From NCBI GenBank assembly GCA_965371665.1, contig CBDUZI010000002.1, positions 19,701 to 83,700 of the forward strand: DNA of 64,000 bases, written 5' to 3'. The translations under genes were made by a program, and so were the position numbers. Source of the stretch: JAUVAV01 sp965371665 (GTDB lineage: Bacteria > Oederibacteriota > JAAXVQ01 > JAUVAV01). Positions within the stretch are counted from its first letter, which is position 1. Every line of letters begins with the position of its first letter. Below the pieces are notes generated by a model. The model did no database searches and was not told where the DNA came from. It saw only the letters and a list, made by a program, of their open reading frames with translations. This document shows positions 53,330 through 60,925 of this stretch, in pieces.

Positions 53330-53734
53330 TTAAGCACAAGGATCTTCGCAACGCTCATAGGTATTAGGTTTATATTTTTCAGTGATTACTTGTGATTCGC
53401 CGCATAAGGAGAATGACGCGATTTCAAATCCCAATATCTTAATCCCGATATTATAATGCGCCGGTAAATGTGTGCGGACATCGGGAATTTCTTTAATCCG
53501 TATAACACTATCGGTTTTACTATTTGTATGTATTTCAGGAATTTCCTTGATGCGAATTGTATTATCGGAATTAAGCGTGGCCTCCGAGTTAATTTCCATT
53601 TTAGGAATTTCCTTGATGCGGATATTCGAATCTAAAACCGGTATCTCTTTCACCCGAACATTCGACATGCCTACATCGTGCGCGTAACTCGTGGGTAAAT
53701 TGTGGGTCTTGATTTTGTGGTTATAGGTTGCCAT
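53330..53734 (-). CDS. Small protein with four (I/V)R(I/V)KEIP repeats
   Basis: A 134-residue protein with a perfect AAGGAGG site. The heptad VRVKEIP/IRIKEIP occurs at residues 26-32, 38-44, 60-66 and 78-84, separated by 5 to 15 variable polar residues rich in Asn and Ser. The C-terminal part (AHYNIGIKILGFEIASFSLC) is a hydrophobic strand-like region followed by Cys111, Cys129 and Cys133. Alternating basic and hydrophobic residues suggest short beta strands or binding peptides docking a repetitive partner. It lies between the beta-sandwich gene and the START-like gene. Function unknown. Confidence 0.7.
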   Translation of the reverse strand: MATYNHKIKTHNLPTSYAHDVGMSNVRVKEIPVLDSNIRIKEIPKMEINSEATLNSDNTIRIKEIPEIHTNSKTDSVIRIKEIPDVRTHLPAHYNIGIKILGFEIASFSLCGESQVITEKYKPNTYERCEDPCA

Positions 53735-53755
53735 GGAACACCTCCTTATTTATTA

Positions 53756-53921
53756 CTCGACTTTTGCAAATTCATATTTTTGCAGTATTTCTTTGTCGTC
53801 ATTCCGGCATGCTGGAAGCCCTGGACTAAACCATCCAGGACAGGCCGGAATCCAGGAATTGGCTTTTTTCAAAACTTTTTCCGGGCCCCGGCTTTCGATC
53901 GTGAAATTTGCAAAACTCAAG
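53756..53921. repeat. Inverted-repeat element with TTTTGCAAATT ends
   Basis: GACTTTTGCAAATTCA at the left mirrors TGAAATTTGCAAAA (53902-53915) at the right. The interior is the common CATTCCGGCATGCTGG and CTGGACTAAACCATCCAGGA hairpin text also found at 6001-6185. It separates the START-like gene from the repeat-protein gene. Confidence 0.6.
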
Positions 53922-53924
53922 TTA

Positions 53925-54470
53925 TTAACTCTTCCCTTTTTTTAATTCCAACTCAAGATATTCGGAAAGCGCGTTCATTATCTTTTGGAAATTTTTTGGT
54001 ATTATATTATTAAAAAATAACCCAATACCGTCAAATATTTTTAATTCAATAAAAGCGGGTATTCCCGGCAAATCCTTGTCGTTCCACTCAATCGTACTTT
54101 CCAAAGTCACGCGCGTCCCCCTCCCGCCCATGGCCATATCAAAGGATGTAATCCCATGGCAGTTGATACGTTCGCCAAATTTATGCGGTTCAATTCGCCA
54201 TCGACATTTCCAGGTTTCTTCGTCCCAAGCGGCACAATCATTCCATTGCAGCATATTGGTGTCAAGATATTTTACAACCATATCCGGTAATTTGGGCGCG
54301 GCCTTACAAATATTGACTATATTATAGATCCCATTATGCTTATCCCGCGATTCAGTTATAATTGAATCCATATCATCCATGAATCGGGCGAGTTCCGGAA
54401 GTTTATCGCGCATGGTTGCCCACACTTTCTCCCGCGGATGTTTTACTATGGCGATAGTTTTTATTTTCAT
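53925..54470 (-). CDS. SRPBCC/START-like protein
   Basis: A 181-residue protein started at 54470 (MKIKTIAIVKHPREKVW) behind GAGGG. The opening pattern of a beta strand followed by a helix containing REKVWATMRDKL, the strands WKCRWRIEPHKFGE and TRVTLESTIEW, and a long C-terminal helix (FNNIIPKNFQKIMNALSEYL) fit the START/polyketide-cyclase-like helix-grip fold that binds hydrophobic ligands. Ligand unknown. It follows the epimerase gene by about 35 bases and belongs to the glycyl radical cluster. Confidence 0.7.
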   Translation of the reverse strand: MKIKTIAIVKHPREKVWATMRDKLPELARFMDDMDSIITESRDKHNGIYNIVNICKAAPKLPDMVVKYLDTNMLQWNDCAAWDEETWKCRWRIEPHKFGERINCHGITSFDMAMGGRGTRVTLESTIEWNDKDLPGIPAFIELKIFDGIGLFFNNIIPKNFQKIMNALSEYLELELKKGKS

Positions 54471-54507
54471 ATTTATCCCTCTGCCGGAAAGCACACCCTT
54501 TTCCTAA

Positions 54508-55557
54508 TTACTGCAAATCACCGGCGCGCGATTTATATACTTCATCGGACAACCGCAAACCGGCCCGGATTGAGTTCGAAATATGCGAACTTGACACTAT
54601 CCACGACACCGCATCGACTAATGCCGTTTGTGCCGAGCGGGGCCGGTACCCCAGCGCTCTGAGCTTATCCGAACGATACCAATAATATCTTCCCACCATT
54701 TTTGCTTGAGAACGGCTGACCATCGGCCGCCGGCCGCCCAAACGCGCTAAAAATTCATAGTAGGCGGCGGCCAGATAACTGGCGGCATGCGTGGCGGTAA
54801 TCAGCGGACCTTTAATCCCGCACAATTCGGAAATCCGGCCGTGAATTTGCCGCCATTCCAGATTTTCCGATCCGACAACATACCGTTCTCCCGGCACACC
54901 CTTTTCCGCCAACAATATGTGCGCGTATGCGACATCATATACGGAAACAATATTACATCCGCCGGGCCAAGTCGCCCGGAACGGATCATTCAGATAATTA
55001 ACAATAATCGCGTTGCTTTCCGTCAAACCATAATCGTCGGGCCCGACACAAATTGCGGGACAAGCGGCAATTAATTTAATCCCTAATTCCTTAGCCCGTT
55101 TAAATCCCGCTTTTTCCTGTGCGATTTTAGATCCGGCATAGTCCGAAGGACTCTCCTCAGATATAATCGCTGTTTCGTCCAGCGTGGTGGGAATTGTGGT
55201 TGATCCCAAAACCACCGAGGACGAAGTCATAATCACTTTAGAAATTCCATTGGCTTTAGCCGCGTTGATTATATTCACGGTTCCTTTTTCAGCGGTAGTG
55301 AACAGGATTTCTTTCGCGTACTGGGAATACCGGAAAATAGCTGCGACATGAAATATAACATCACACCCTTGGGCCGCTTTAACCAGACTTTCCTCGTCCA
55401 GCATATCTCCATAGGCAATTTTAATATCCCATCCATCCAATGCGGCCAGGTTGCTGGTTTTACGAACCAAGGCTTTTACCGCATGGCCTTGTTTTTTAAG
55501 AGACCTTGCCAGATGCGATCCGATCAGCCCACTGGCGCCGGTTACCAAAGCTTTCAT
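54508..55557 (-). CDS. NAD-dependent epimerase/reductase (extended SDR, HpnA/dihydroflavonol reductase-like)
   Basis: A 349-residue extended SDR. The Rossmann glycine motif is TGASGLIGSH; GDMLDEESLVKAAQGCDVIF and HVAAIFRYS match the HpnA/3-beta-hydroxysteroid dehydrogenase-like branch. Catalytic residues are the Ser in IMTSSSVV and the YAGSK (YxxxK) pair. Relatives reduce or epimerise sugars, flavonoids, sterols or acyl-linked carbonyls. It lies 11 bases after the upstream DUF362 gene, so it should be cotranscribed with it. The substrate might be related to that of the glycyl radical enzyme. Confidence 0.8.
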   Translation of the reverse strand: MKALVTGASGLIGSHLARSLKKQGHAVKALVRKTSNLAALDGWDIKIAYGDMLDEESLVKAAQGCDVIFHVAAIFRYSQYAKEILFTTAEKGTVNIINAAKANGISKVIMTSSSVVLGSTTIPTTLDETAIISEESPSDYAGSKIAQEKAGFKRAKELGIKLIAACPAICVGPDDYGLTESNAIIVNYLNDPFRATWPGGCNIVSVYDVAYAHILLAEKGVPGERYVVGSENLEWRQIHGRISELCGIKGPLITATHAASYLAAAYYEFLARLGGRRPMVSRSQAKMVGRYYWYRSDKLRALGYRPRSAQTALVDAVSWIVSSSHISNSIRAGLRLSDEVYKSRAGDLQ

Positions 55558-55568
55558 ACCTACACGTC

Positions 55569-57725
55569 CTATTTGAATTGGCGGTTCATGGCGGTATCTT
55601 TCTGTACCGCTGCATATAATTCTTTTATGAAGGTTATTACTGTTTGGTTTAAATTTTCAAACACTTGATTATCGTTTTCCCGGGACGTTTCCCCAGGCCG
55701 GAATTTCAACTTTAGCACATCCCAAAAACCGGAAAATGAATTGCCGGCCGTTTTGGAAAGAAATGGTTCGATAAAAGCGGATAATTGGCCGATGCCTTCC
55801 TTAAATTTAAGCAGCATTTCCGCTTCGTCGTTCATTTGATCTTCACCCAGACGTTTATTAAACTCCCGGCCAATTTGCACGTTACGTCCTTCATAGGCCG
55901 CTTCATAATTTGCCATGGTTCGAGAAAAATAAGTCGTGTACGCGTCGGACACTAAAACATCTTTAACCGAAGGGATGTAATCCAAATTCAAAACCTGCCA
56001 AATCAGCGGTAATTTAAAATGCTGGCGGGCCACAATTACAATTTCAGTATTTTCCCCGCCTTGATTAACAAACCGAACCACGCCATCGTCATAAATGGTA
56101 GAATCATTGGCGCTGGCAACACTCCGCCAAAATATTTCCTGCCGGTCTTTGGCATAGCGGATAAACTGGATTTTTCCGACGTCAAGTATGTCCCCGCCGT
56201 AATAAGACATCCAATTAGGCTGCGGAAGATAGATGGTTCTTTCTGCTTGACGAATCACCCGCCGCTTTTTATCCCGCGCAATTATTTCCCGGGCGCCCCC
56301 AATATTATCATTCATCATTCGGACCGCGGCGCCAATATCAACTTTTTCAACAAAAACATCATACGCGACGGGTAAAATTCTGCGGCATTCAAAGAGCACT
56401 GATTTGTCAATATAACGCCATCGCAGGCCATTACGGTCCGGCGGAGTATTTTTAACTAATTCCGCCAGCGGTTCAATATAATCTATAATTGACTTATAGT
56501 CATCTTCAGAATATTGGCGCGCATCGAACCCCAGTTGACGTTCCCGCCGGTACATTCGTTCTTTCAAATGCATGATTTGATATGATTGAAATAATTGATG
56601 AAAGATCCCCAGCACATAATTAAAACCGATAATTCCGGCTTCCGAAAATACACCTTTGTCTTTCCCTGTCAGCGAGCTGAAGGTTTTGTTTAACTTCTGG
56701 TCAAGGGCATGTTTGAAGGGAAATAATTCCGGGTTAACCTGTTGAAACCACGGCCGGATTAAACGGCTCAGCATTAGGGAACGATTTCGCAGTTTCACTG
56801 ATTCCGCGTGTATCGGCGATACCTTCACCCATCCGATATAGGGAGCCGATGAGCCGTCAATCCGATATTTCTTCGGCAAACCGTATGCGTATAATATGGC
56901 CCGGTTTATTGGCGAAACATAAGGATCCCACCCCATTTTCAATCCACCGATCCAGTCGGTTAAAGCCAGATCGGCCGAAGCAATGATGGTGTTGGTTGGC
57001 AAAGGATTATTTTGCAGCACTCCCATATTTCCATGGTTGCTTATAAGCGCGTCGATTATGCAAAAGTCGACCGGTGTTTGTTTCAGAATTTCCACAACTG
57101 TTTCGCCGGTATCCAGTCGATGGCAATAATGATATTCTTTATCCCGCAACGGAAGTACGTTTAACAAAGTATAGCCGCATAATCCAAAAAAATATTCTTC
57201 ATGCGTTTTATTTTTTCCGATACAGATCCGAAAATCAGCCTTTAACCACTGACTGTTTAATTGACTATCAAACAGAATACTATCTTGGCTGAATCCGGCA
57301 GCAATCGTGTCCTTACTTAGATTAATCACATCATAAGCCCGGCCCGCATCCGTGGCATACCGATAACCTGCAAGATCGGCAAGTATCGTCGGGTCTCGAT
57401 TTTCCAGCCACAAGTCATTGCTGCCAACCGAGCTGCCAACCGTCACATCATTATAACCATGTTGGTATAACCATGAAATAACCTGCTCCACCAGCTGGGG
57501 AGCAACTCCGGTTGAGCTGTTAACATCGAAATGCTCTAAATCCGGAATGATTACTATTTTAAGCGAAGCGGCTGGTTGCTTGCGTTGGTTACAGGTTTTT
57601 TTTAGTAATTCCCCGAGTTTGGCTTTGGATAAAACGGAGGCCAAGGTATTTTTTATGTCCGCGTCATCCGCGGTGACAATAGCGGCAACTATTTCATCTG
57701 ATACGCGGCTGGTTTTTGAATTCAT
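55569..57725 (-). CDS. Long DUF362 protein, paralog without SCP2 domain
   Basis: A 718-residue paralog of the 45812 protein. The same blocks are seen: VIIPDLEHFDVNSSTGVAPQ, VTVGSSVGSNDLWLENRDP, CIGKNKTHEEYFFGLCGYTL, FCIIDALISNHGNMG, and the middle part with RTIYLPQPNWMSYYGGD. It lacks the C-terminal SCP2-like domain and ends in a different helical tail (FIEPFLSKTAGNSFSGFWDV). I start it at 57725 (MNSKTSRVSDE) behind GCAGGA; a longer frame runs into rpsI. It is the first gene of the glycyl radical cluster. An inverted repeat GGCGTA...TACGCC lies just upstream. Confidence 0.75.
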   Translation of the reverse strand: MNSKTSRVSDEIVAAIVTADDADIKNTLASVLSKAKLGELLKKTCNQRKQPAASLKIVIIPDLEHFDVNSSTGVAPQLVEQVISWLYQHGYNDVTVGSSVGSNDLWLENRDPTILADLAGYRYATDAGRAYDVINLSKDTIAAGFSQDSILFDSQLNSQWLKADFRICIGKNKTHEEYFFGLCGYTLLNVLPLRDKEYHYCHRLDTGETVVEILKQTPVDFCIIDALISNHGNMGVLQNNPLPTNTIIASADLALTDWIGGLKMGWDPYVSPINRAILYAYGLPKKYRIDGSSAPYIGWVKVSPIHAESVKLRNRSLMLSRLIRPWFQQVNPELFPFKHALDQKLNKTFSSLTGKDKGVFSEAGIIGFNYVLGIFHQLFQSYQIMHLKERMYRRERQLGFDARQYSEDDYKSIIDYIEPLAELVKNTPPDRNGLRWRYIDKSVLFECRRILPVAYDVFVEKVDIGAAVRMMNDNIGGAREIIARDKKRRVIRQAERTIYLPQPNWMSYYGGDILDVGKIQFIRYAKDRQEIFWRSVASANDSTIYDDGVVRFVNQGGENTEIVIVARQHFKLPLIWQVLNLDYIPSVKDVLVSDAYTTYFSRTMANYEAAYEGRNVQIGREFNKRLGEDQMNDEAEMLLKFKEGIGQLSAFIEPFLSKTAGNSFSGFWDVLKLKFRPGETSRENDNQVFENLNQTVITFIKELYAAVQKDTAMNRQFK

Positions 57726-57792
57726 AGTTATATATCCTGCGGCGTATAGACGGACTACGCCCCCCCGGGGACACTTTACCTTGTTATTCGGC

Positions 57793-58221
57793 TTAACGTT
57801 TGGAGAATTGGAAGCGCTTGCGTGCGCCGGGCTGGCCGTATTTCTTACGCTCCACCATGCGGGCGTCACGCGTCAGAAATCCGGCTTTGGATAGAGTGCT
57901 GCGAAGATCTCCGTCAGCCCGAATCAAGGCGCGGGTAATGCCATGCAATATGGCGCCGGATTGTCCGGTTAAGCCGCCGCCCCGTATATTGACATGCGTA
58001 TCAAATTTATTGACGGTGGCCGTTATTTCAAAGGGTTTGCGTATCCGGCTGATATCCACCGGCCGGGAAAAGTATTCCTCTGCCGGACAATGGTTAATAA
58101 AAATATTTCCTTGACCAGGCCTTAAACGAACGCGGGCCACCGATGTTTTTCGCCGGCCGGTCGCTAAAAATTCCAAAACCGCCTTTTCCTTGTCAGGTTG
58201 AACAGTTTTAATTTCTTCCAT
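57793..58221 (-). CDS. rpsI: 30S ribosomal protein S9
   Basis: Ribosomal protein S9 of 142 residues. The pattern ATGRRKTSVARVRLRPGQG, the GGGLTGQSGAILHGITRALI block and the basic end KKYGQPGARKRFQFSKR, with the terminal lysine-arginine reaching the P-site tRNA, are diagnostic. It starts one base after rplM, the usual rplM-rpsI pair. The leading 15 residues (MEEIKTVQPDKEK) are an N-terminal extension. Confidence 0.97.
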   Translation of the reverse strand: MEEIKTVQPDKEKAVLEFLATGRRKTSVARVRLRPGQGNIFINHCPAEEYFSRPVDISRIRKPFEITATVNKFDTHVNIRGGGLTGQSGAILHGITRALIRADGDLRSTLSKAGFLTRDARMVERKKYGQPGARKRFQFSKR

Positions 58222-58222
58222 C

Positions 58223-58651
58223 TTATATCTCCATTTTTTCCGGTTTTTGGGCTTGCTGATTATGCTCGGAGCCTTTATAAATTACCAGTTTTTTTATCAT
58301 AGCGCGTCCCAATGAATTTTTCGGCAGCATACCCTTGACAGCTAGTTGAAATATCCGCTGTGGATTTTTTTCCATCAGAACACGGTAAGGAGTGACCTTG
58401 GCTCCTCCCGGCCAGCCGGAATGACGAAAATCCGTTTTTTGATCGAGTTTCTTGCCGGTTAATCTGATTTTTTCCACGTTAATGGCTATTATATGATCTC
58501 CGGTATCCAGATGAGGAGTAAAAATCGCCTTATGCTTGCCTCGTAAAATAGCCGCTACCCGGCTGGCAGCCCGGCCTAAGACTTTGCCTTCCATATCTAT
58601 CAGATACCATTTCCGCTCGACCTTGCCGGTTTTGGGAAAGGGCGTCGACAT
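58223..58651 (-). CDS. rplM: 50S ribosomal protein L13
   Basis: Ribosomal protein L13, 142 residues: KWYLIDMEGKVLGRAASRVA, LRGKHKAIFTPHLDTGDHII, KMLPKNSLGRAMIKKL-type block (VKGMLPKNSLGRAM) and LVIYKGSEHNQQAQKPEKMEI-like end. It is upstream of rpsI and about 90 bases after thiL; the ribosomal pair may have its own promoter in that gap. Confidence 0.97.
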   Translation of the reverse strand: MSTPFPKTGKVERKWYLIDMEGKVLGRAASRVAAILRGKHKAIFTPHLDTGDHIIAINVEKIRLTGKKLDQKTDFRHSGWPGGAKVTPYRVLMEKNPQRIFQLAVKGMLPKNSLGRAMIKKLVIYKGSEHNQQAQKPEKMEI

Positions 58652-58743
58652 AATAAAATCCTCCTTGCGATTACATTACCTATATTAAATAAGTTGGATA
58701 ATTTACCGGATTCTTTGCTCTCTGTCAAGGTAAAAAATCCCTT

Positions 58744-59751
58744 TTATTCCCTGGCTCCATGTTCCCAGCTGGGAGGCAGGTCTACCCGACAGCCGTCGGG
58801 CCGGATTAAATAAAGCCCCTCGCGTTGCGGAAGAATTTTCCCCACTACAGTACATATGGTTCCCGCACGTTTACGCAAGGTATTAATTAATTTCGGCGCG
58901 TAGGGGGATGGACAGGAGAACAGCAATTCATAATCTTCCCCCCCGGAAAGAGCCAGTTCCAAAGGATCGCATTTCAAAGCCGGGGCTGCCATGCGTACTG
59001 CCAGGGAAACCGGTAATTGAGAAGCAAAAATACAGGCCCCGGCTCGGCTGGCCTGAATTAAACGGCGGGTATCACCTGCCAGCCCGTCCGAGATATCTAT
59101 CATGGCATGCACCTGTCCAGATCGGGCCAACAGGGTTCCTTCTCTTAGGCGTGGTTGGGGCCGCAACCAGCGCTGTACTAGCCGGTCTCGCACTGGAGTT
59201 CTTAAACGCGGACGCCGCAACATGCCTAACCCGGCGGCAGCGGTTCCCAATTCACCCGTTACCAACAGCAGGTCTCCTGGCCGGGCGCCGTTCCGCCGGA
59301 TGACTGCGCCGGCCGCGGCTGTGCCCTGCAAAGTTAAAGAAATCATTATCGGCCCGGGAGATAAAACCGTATCGCCCCCGGCCAGCCGGACGCCAAAGCG
59401 GCTTAACTCGCTGACCAGACCGTCAATCAGGCGTATTATAAATGGGCGCGCCGTTTTCCGAGGCAGCGCCAGCACGAGAAAAGCGCGCTGCGGAGTCCCA
59501 CCCATGGCCGCAATATCCGATAGATTCACGACTGCACTTTTTGCTCCCAGGGATTCCGGATCACACCAGGATGATTTCCAATGCACGCCTTCCACCAGCG
59601 CATCACAAGTAATTAGTTCAAGTTTCCGGGAATCCACATAATGAGCGGACGCATCATCACCTATGCCAATTTTGTCTCCCGCTCCCAACCGGCCGCTGCG
59701 TTGACGAATAAGATCGATTAATTGGAATTCCTGCCAACTATTCTGCTTGCG
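58744..59751 (-). CDS. thiL: Thiamine-monophosphate kinase
   Basis: ThiL phosphorylates thiamine phosphate to the active cofactor. Starting at 59751 (MRKQNSWQEFQLIDLIRQRS) gives 335 residues, matching the family; a TTG 11 codons upstream is weaker. Motifs are KIGIGDDASAH (ATP/Mg), LVEGVHW, NLSDIAAMGG, RLAGGDTVLSPG, IDISDGLAGD and LSGGEDYELLF. No other thiamine genes are in the window. Confidence 0.95.
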   Translation of the reverse strand, partial: RKQNSWQEFQLIDLIRQRSGRLGAGDKIGIGDDASAHYVDSRKLELITCDALVEGVHWKSSWCDPESLGAKSAVVNLSDIAAMGGTPQRAFLVLALPRKTARPFIIRLIDGLVSELSRFGVRLAGGDTVLSPGPIMISLTLQGTAAAGAVIRRNGARPGDLLLVTGELGTAAAGLGMLRRPRLRTPVRDRLVQRWLRPQPRLREGTLLARSGQVHAMIDISDGLAGDTRRLIQASRAGACIFASQLPVSLAVRMAAPALKCDPLELALSGGEDYELLFSCPSPYAPKLINTLRKRAGTICTVVGKILPQREGLYLIRPDGCRVDLPPSWEHGARE

Positions 59752-59801
59752 CATTATGAGACTGTCTCCATCAAGCGTTTTCAAATCATTTCACTAAGTA
59801 T

Positions 59802-60244
59802 GTCATTCCGAGGAAGCAAAGCGACCGAGGAAGCTCATAGAACACTTGCTATTCGTAATATGTCAGTGACCTGCGGTTAAACAAAGGCTGTCGTTCCCGC
59901 CACACTACTACAAGATAAATTCCCCGCGCCTTTATTACCCCTTTGGCATGTTTATATCCCGTTACTGGCCCCTTTGTCCCCTTTATGTCCCCTTAGAATA
60001 TTAACCATTACCTGATCCATCATTACTTAATTACTTAATTACTTAATTACTTGTCCCAATCACCTTATTCTTCAAACTATTTTAATATAGTGAGTACCAC
60101 CCGGGGGTATTTCAAACAGCTTTTACCCGTTCAGGAATGATTAACTGGCCGCTACATCTCAGCAACACGGTTCTAACATCGTCCACGGTGGGGAGCCAGA
60201 CTGTTCTATAGATAGAACTCCTGTTCTAAGGCGTTCTACCTATT
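59802..60244. other. Gene-free stretch with partial repeat, octamer tandem repeat and palindrome
   Basis: At 59802-59850 there is one arm of a GTCATTCCG repeat (GTCATTCCGAGGAAGCAAAG). Positions 60023-60052 hold nearly four copies of TTACTTAA. GTTCTAT-AG-ATAGAAC at 60203-60218 is a 7-base inverted repeat, with two further GTTCTA words just after it. No gene is seen. Confidence 0.6.
60023..60052. repeat. TTACTTAA octamer tandem repeat, 3.75 copies
   Basis: The octamer repeats perfectly three times and then for six more bases. It lies in the AT-rich gap between thiL and the small membrane protein gene. Confidence 0.9.
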
Positions 60245-60610
60245 TTATTTCGTGAAATCTCGCAAATCTATATCTAAATCATTCCTCATAGCTACAATTA
60301 ATGAATTAAATACCTTGCGTCTTTCTGATGTGCCAGGATTAGTTTCTGTCATTTCCTGTGTATGTTTAATTACATCCGGTGAACCAACTAGTTCAATATA
60401 AGCTTGCCCAAGTGCATAATCCTTCGCGGCAGATTCACTATTTTCCAAAGCAGCTTTATGTAAAAAATTCAGCAATCTAGTATATGCTTTCATTTTTTCG
60501 TCAAATTTTCGTTTATCTTTAATTTCACTTCTTTTCATTAATGATGAAATCATTGAAGTTAAAATACTACCTATCCCTAAACCACCAATAAGTGCTATCC
60601 ATATTTCCAT
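60245..60610 (-). CDS. Small protein with N-terminal membrane anchor, unknown function
   Basis: A 121-residue protein started at 60610 (MEIWIALIGGLGIGSILTSM) behind AAGAGGAG. One membrane helix (about 2-20) is followed by a charged region (MKRSEIKDKRKFDEKMKAYT) and a soluble helical part. Codon use is AT-rich compared with neighbours, suggesting acquired DNA. Small single-helix proteins of this style are often found in variable islands. I do not recognise a family with confidence. Confidence 0.65.
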   Translation of the reverse strand: MEIWIALIGGLGIGSILTSMISSLMKRSEIKDKRKFDEKMKAYTRLLNFLHKAALENSESAAKDYALGQAYIELVGSPDVIKHTQEMTETNPGTSERRKVFNSLIVAMRNDLDIDLRDFTK

Positions 60611-60766
60611 AAATGGGTTTCTCCTCTTCTTTTCATGAAAGAAGTGCACTAATTGGCACCGCCCAAATCTAATGATAGAAAATTAGTTCTCAGAAAAGTT
60701 TAACAAAATCCGAAATAGTGTGTCAATGCATTAAAATGGAGTTGTTTAGGCTATCTTTAGACCGAT

Positions 60767-60812
60767 AAAAAAGCCGCCTGGTGTTAATCAAGAAGTTTCT
60801 TGCAGCCGGCTT
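60767..60812 (-). terminator. Minus-strand hairpin with T-run
   Basis: Read on the minus strand, AAGCCGGCTG and CAGGCGGCTT bracket an inner CAAGAA-AC-TTCTTG hairpin, followed by TTTTTT. It looks like a terminator, yet the nearest upstream minus-strand gene is the TPR gene ending at 62137, with the plus-strand ATPase gene in between. Confidence 0.55.
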
Positions 60813-60925
60813 ATCACATATCACTGGACGGCGCGAGCTGGCCAACCCTAATGAATTTACCAGCCTTCCAAAGTTTCTAAATTATATGCTTGCAATTTAG
60901 AAGTTGTAGTTCTAAAATACAAGAT

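Noticed and set aside
53330..53734. Repeat protein as a ribosomally made peptide (RiPP) precursor
   Set aside because: The KEIP repeats could suggest multiple core peptides, but there is no RiPP maturase, protease or exporter nearby; the only radical SAM protein has a clear glycyl radical activase layout.
57726..57869. Longer start for the upstream DUF362 protein
   Set aside because: The extra 48 codons overlap the 3' end of rpsI in another frame and have no similarity to the paralog; the ATG at 57725 has a ribosome site.
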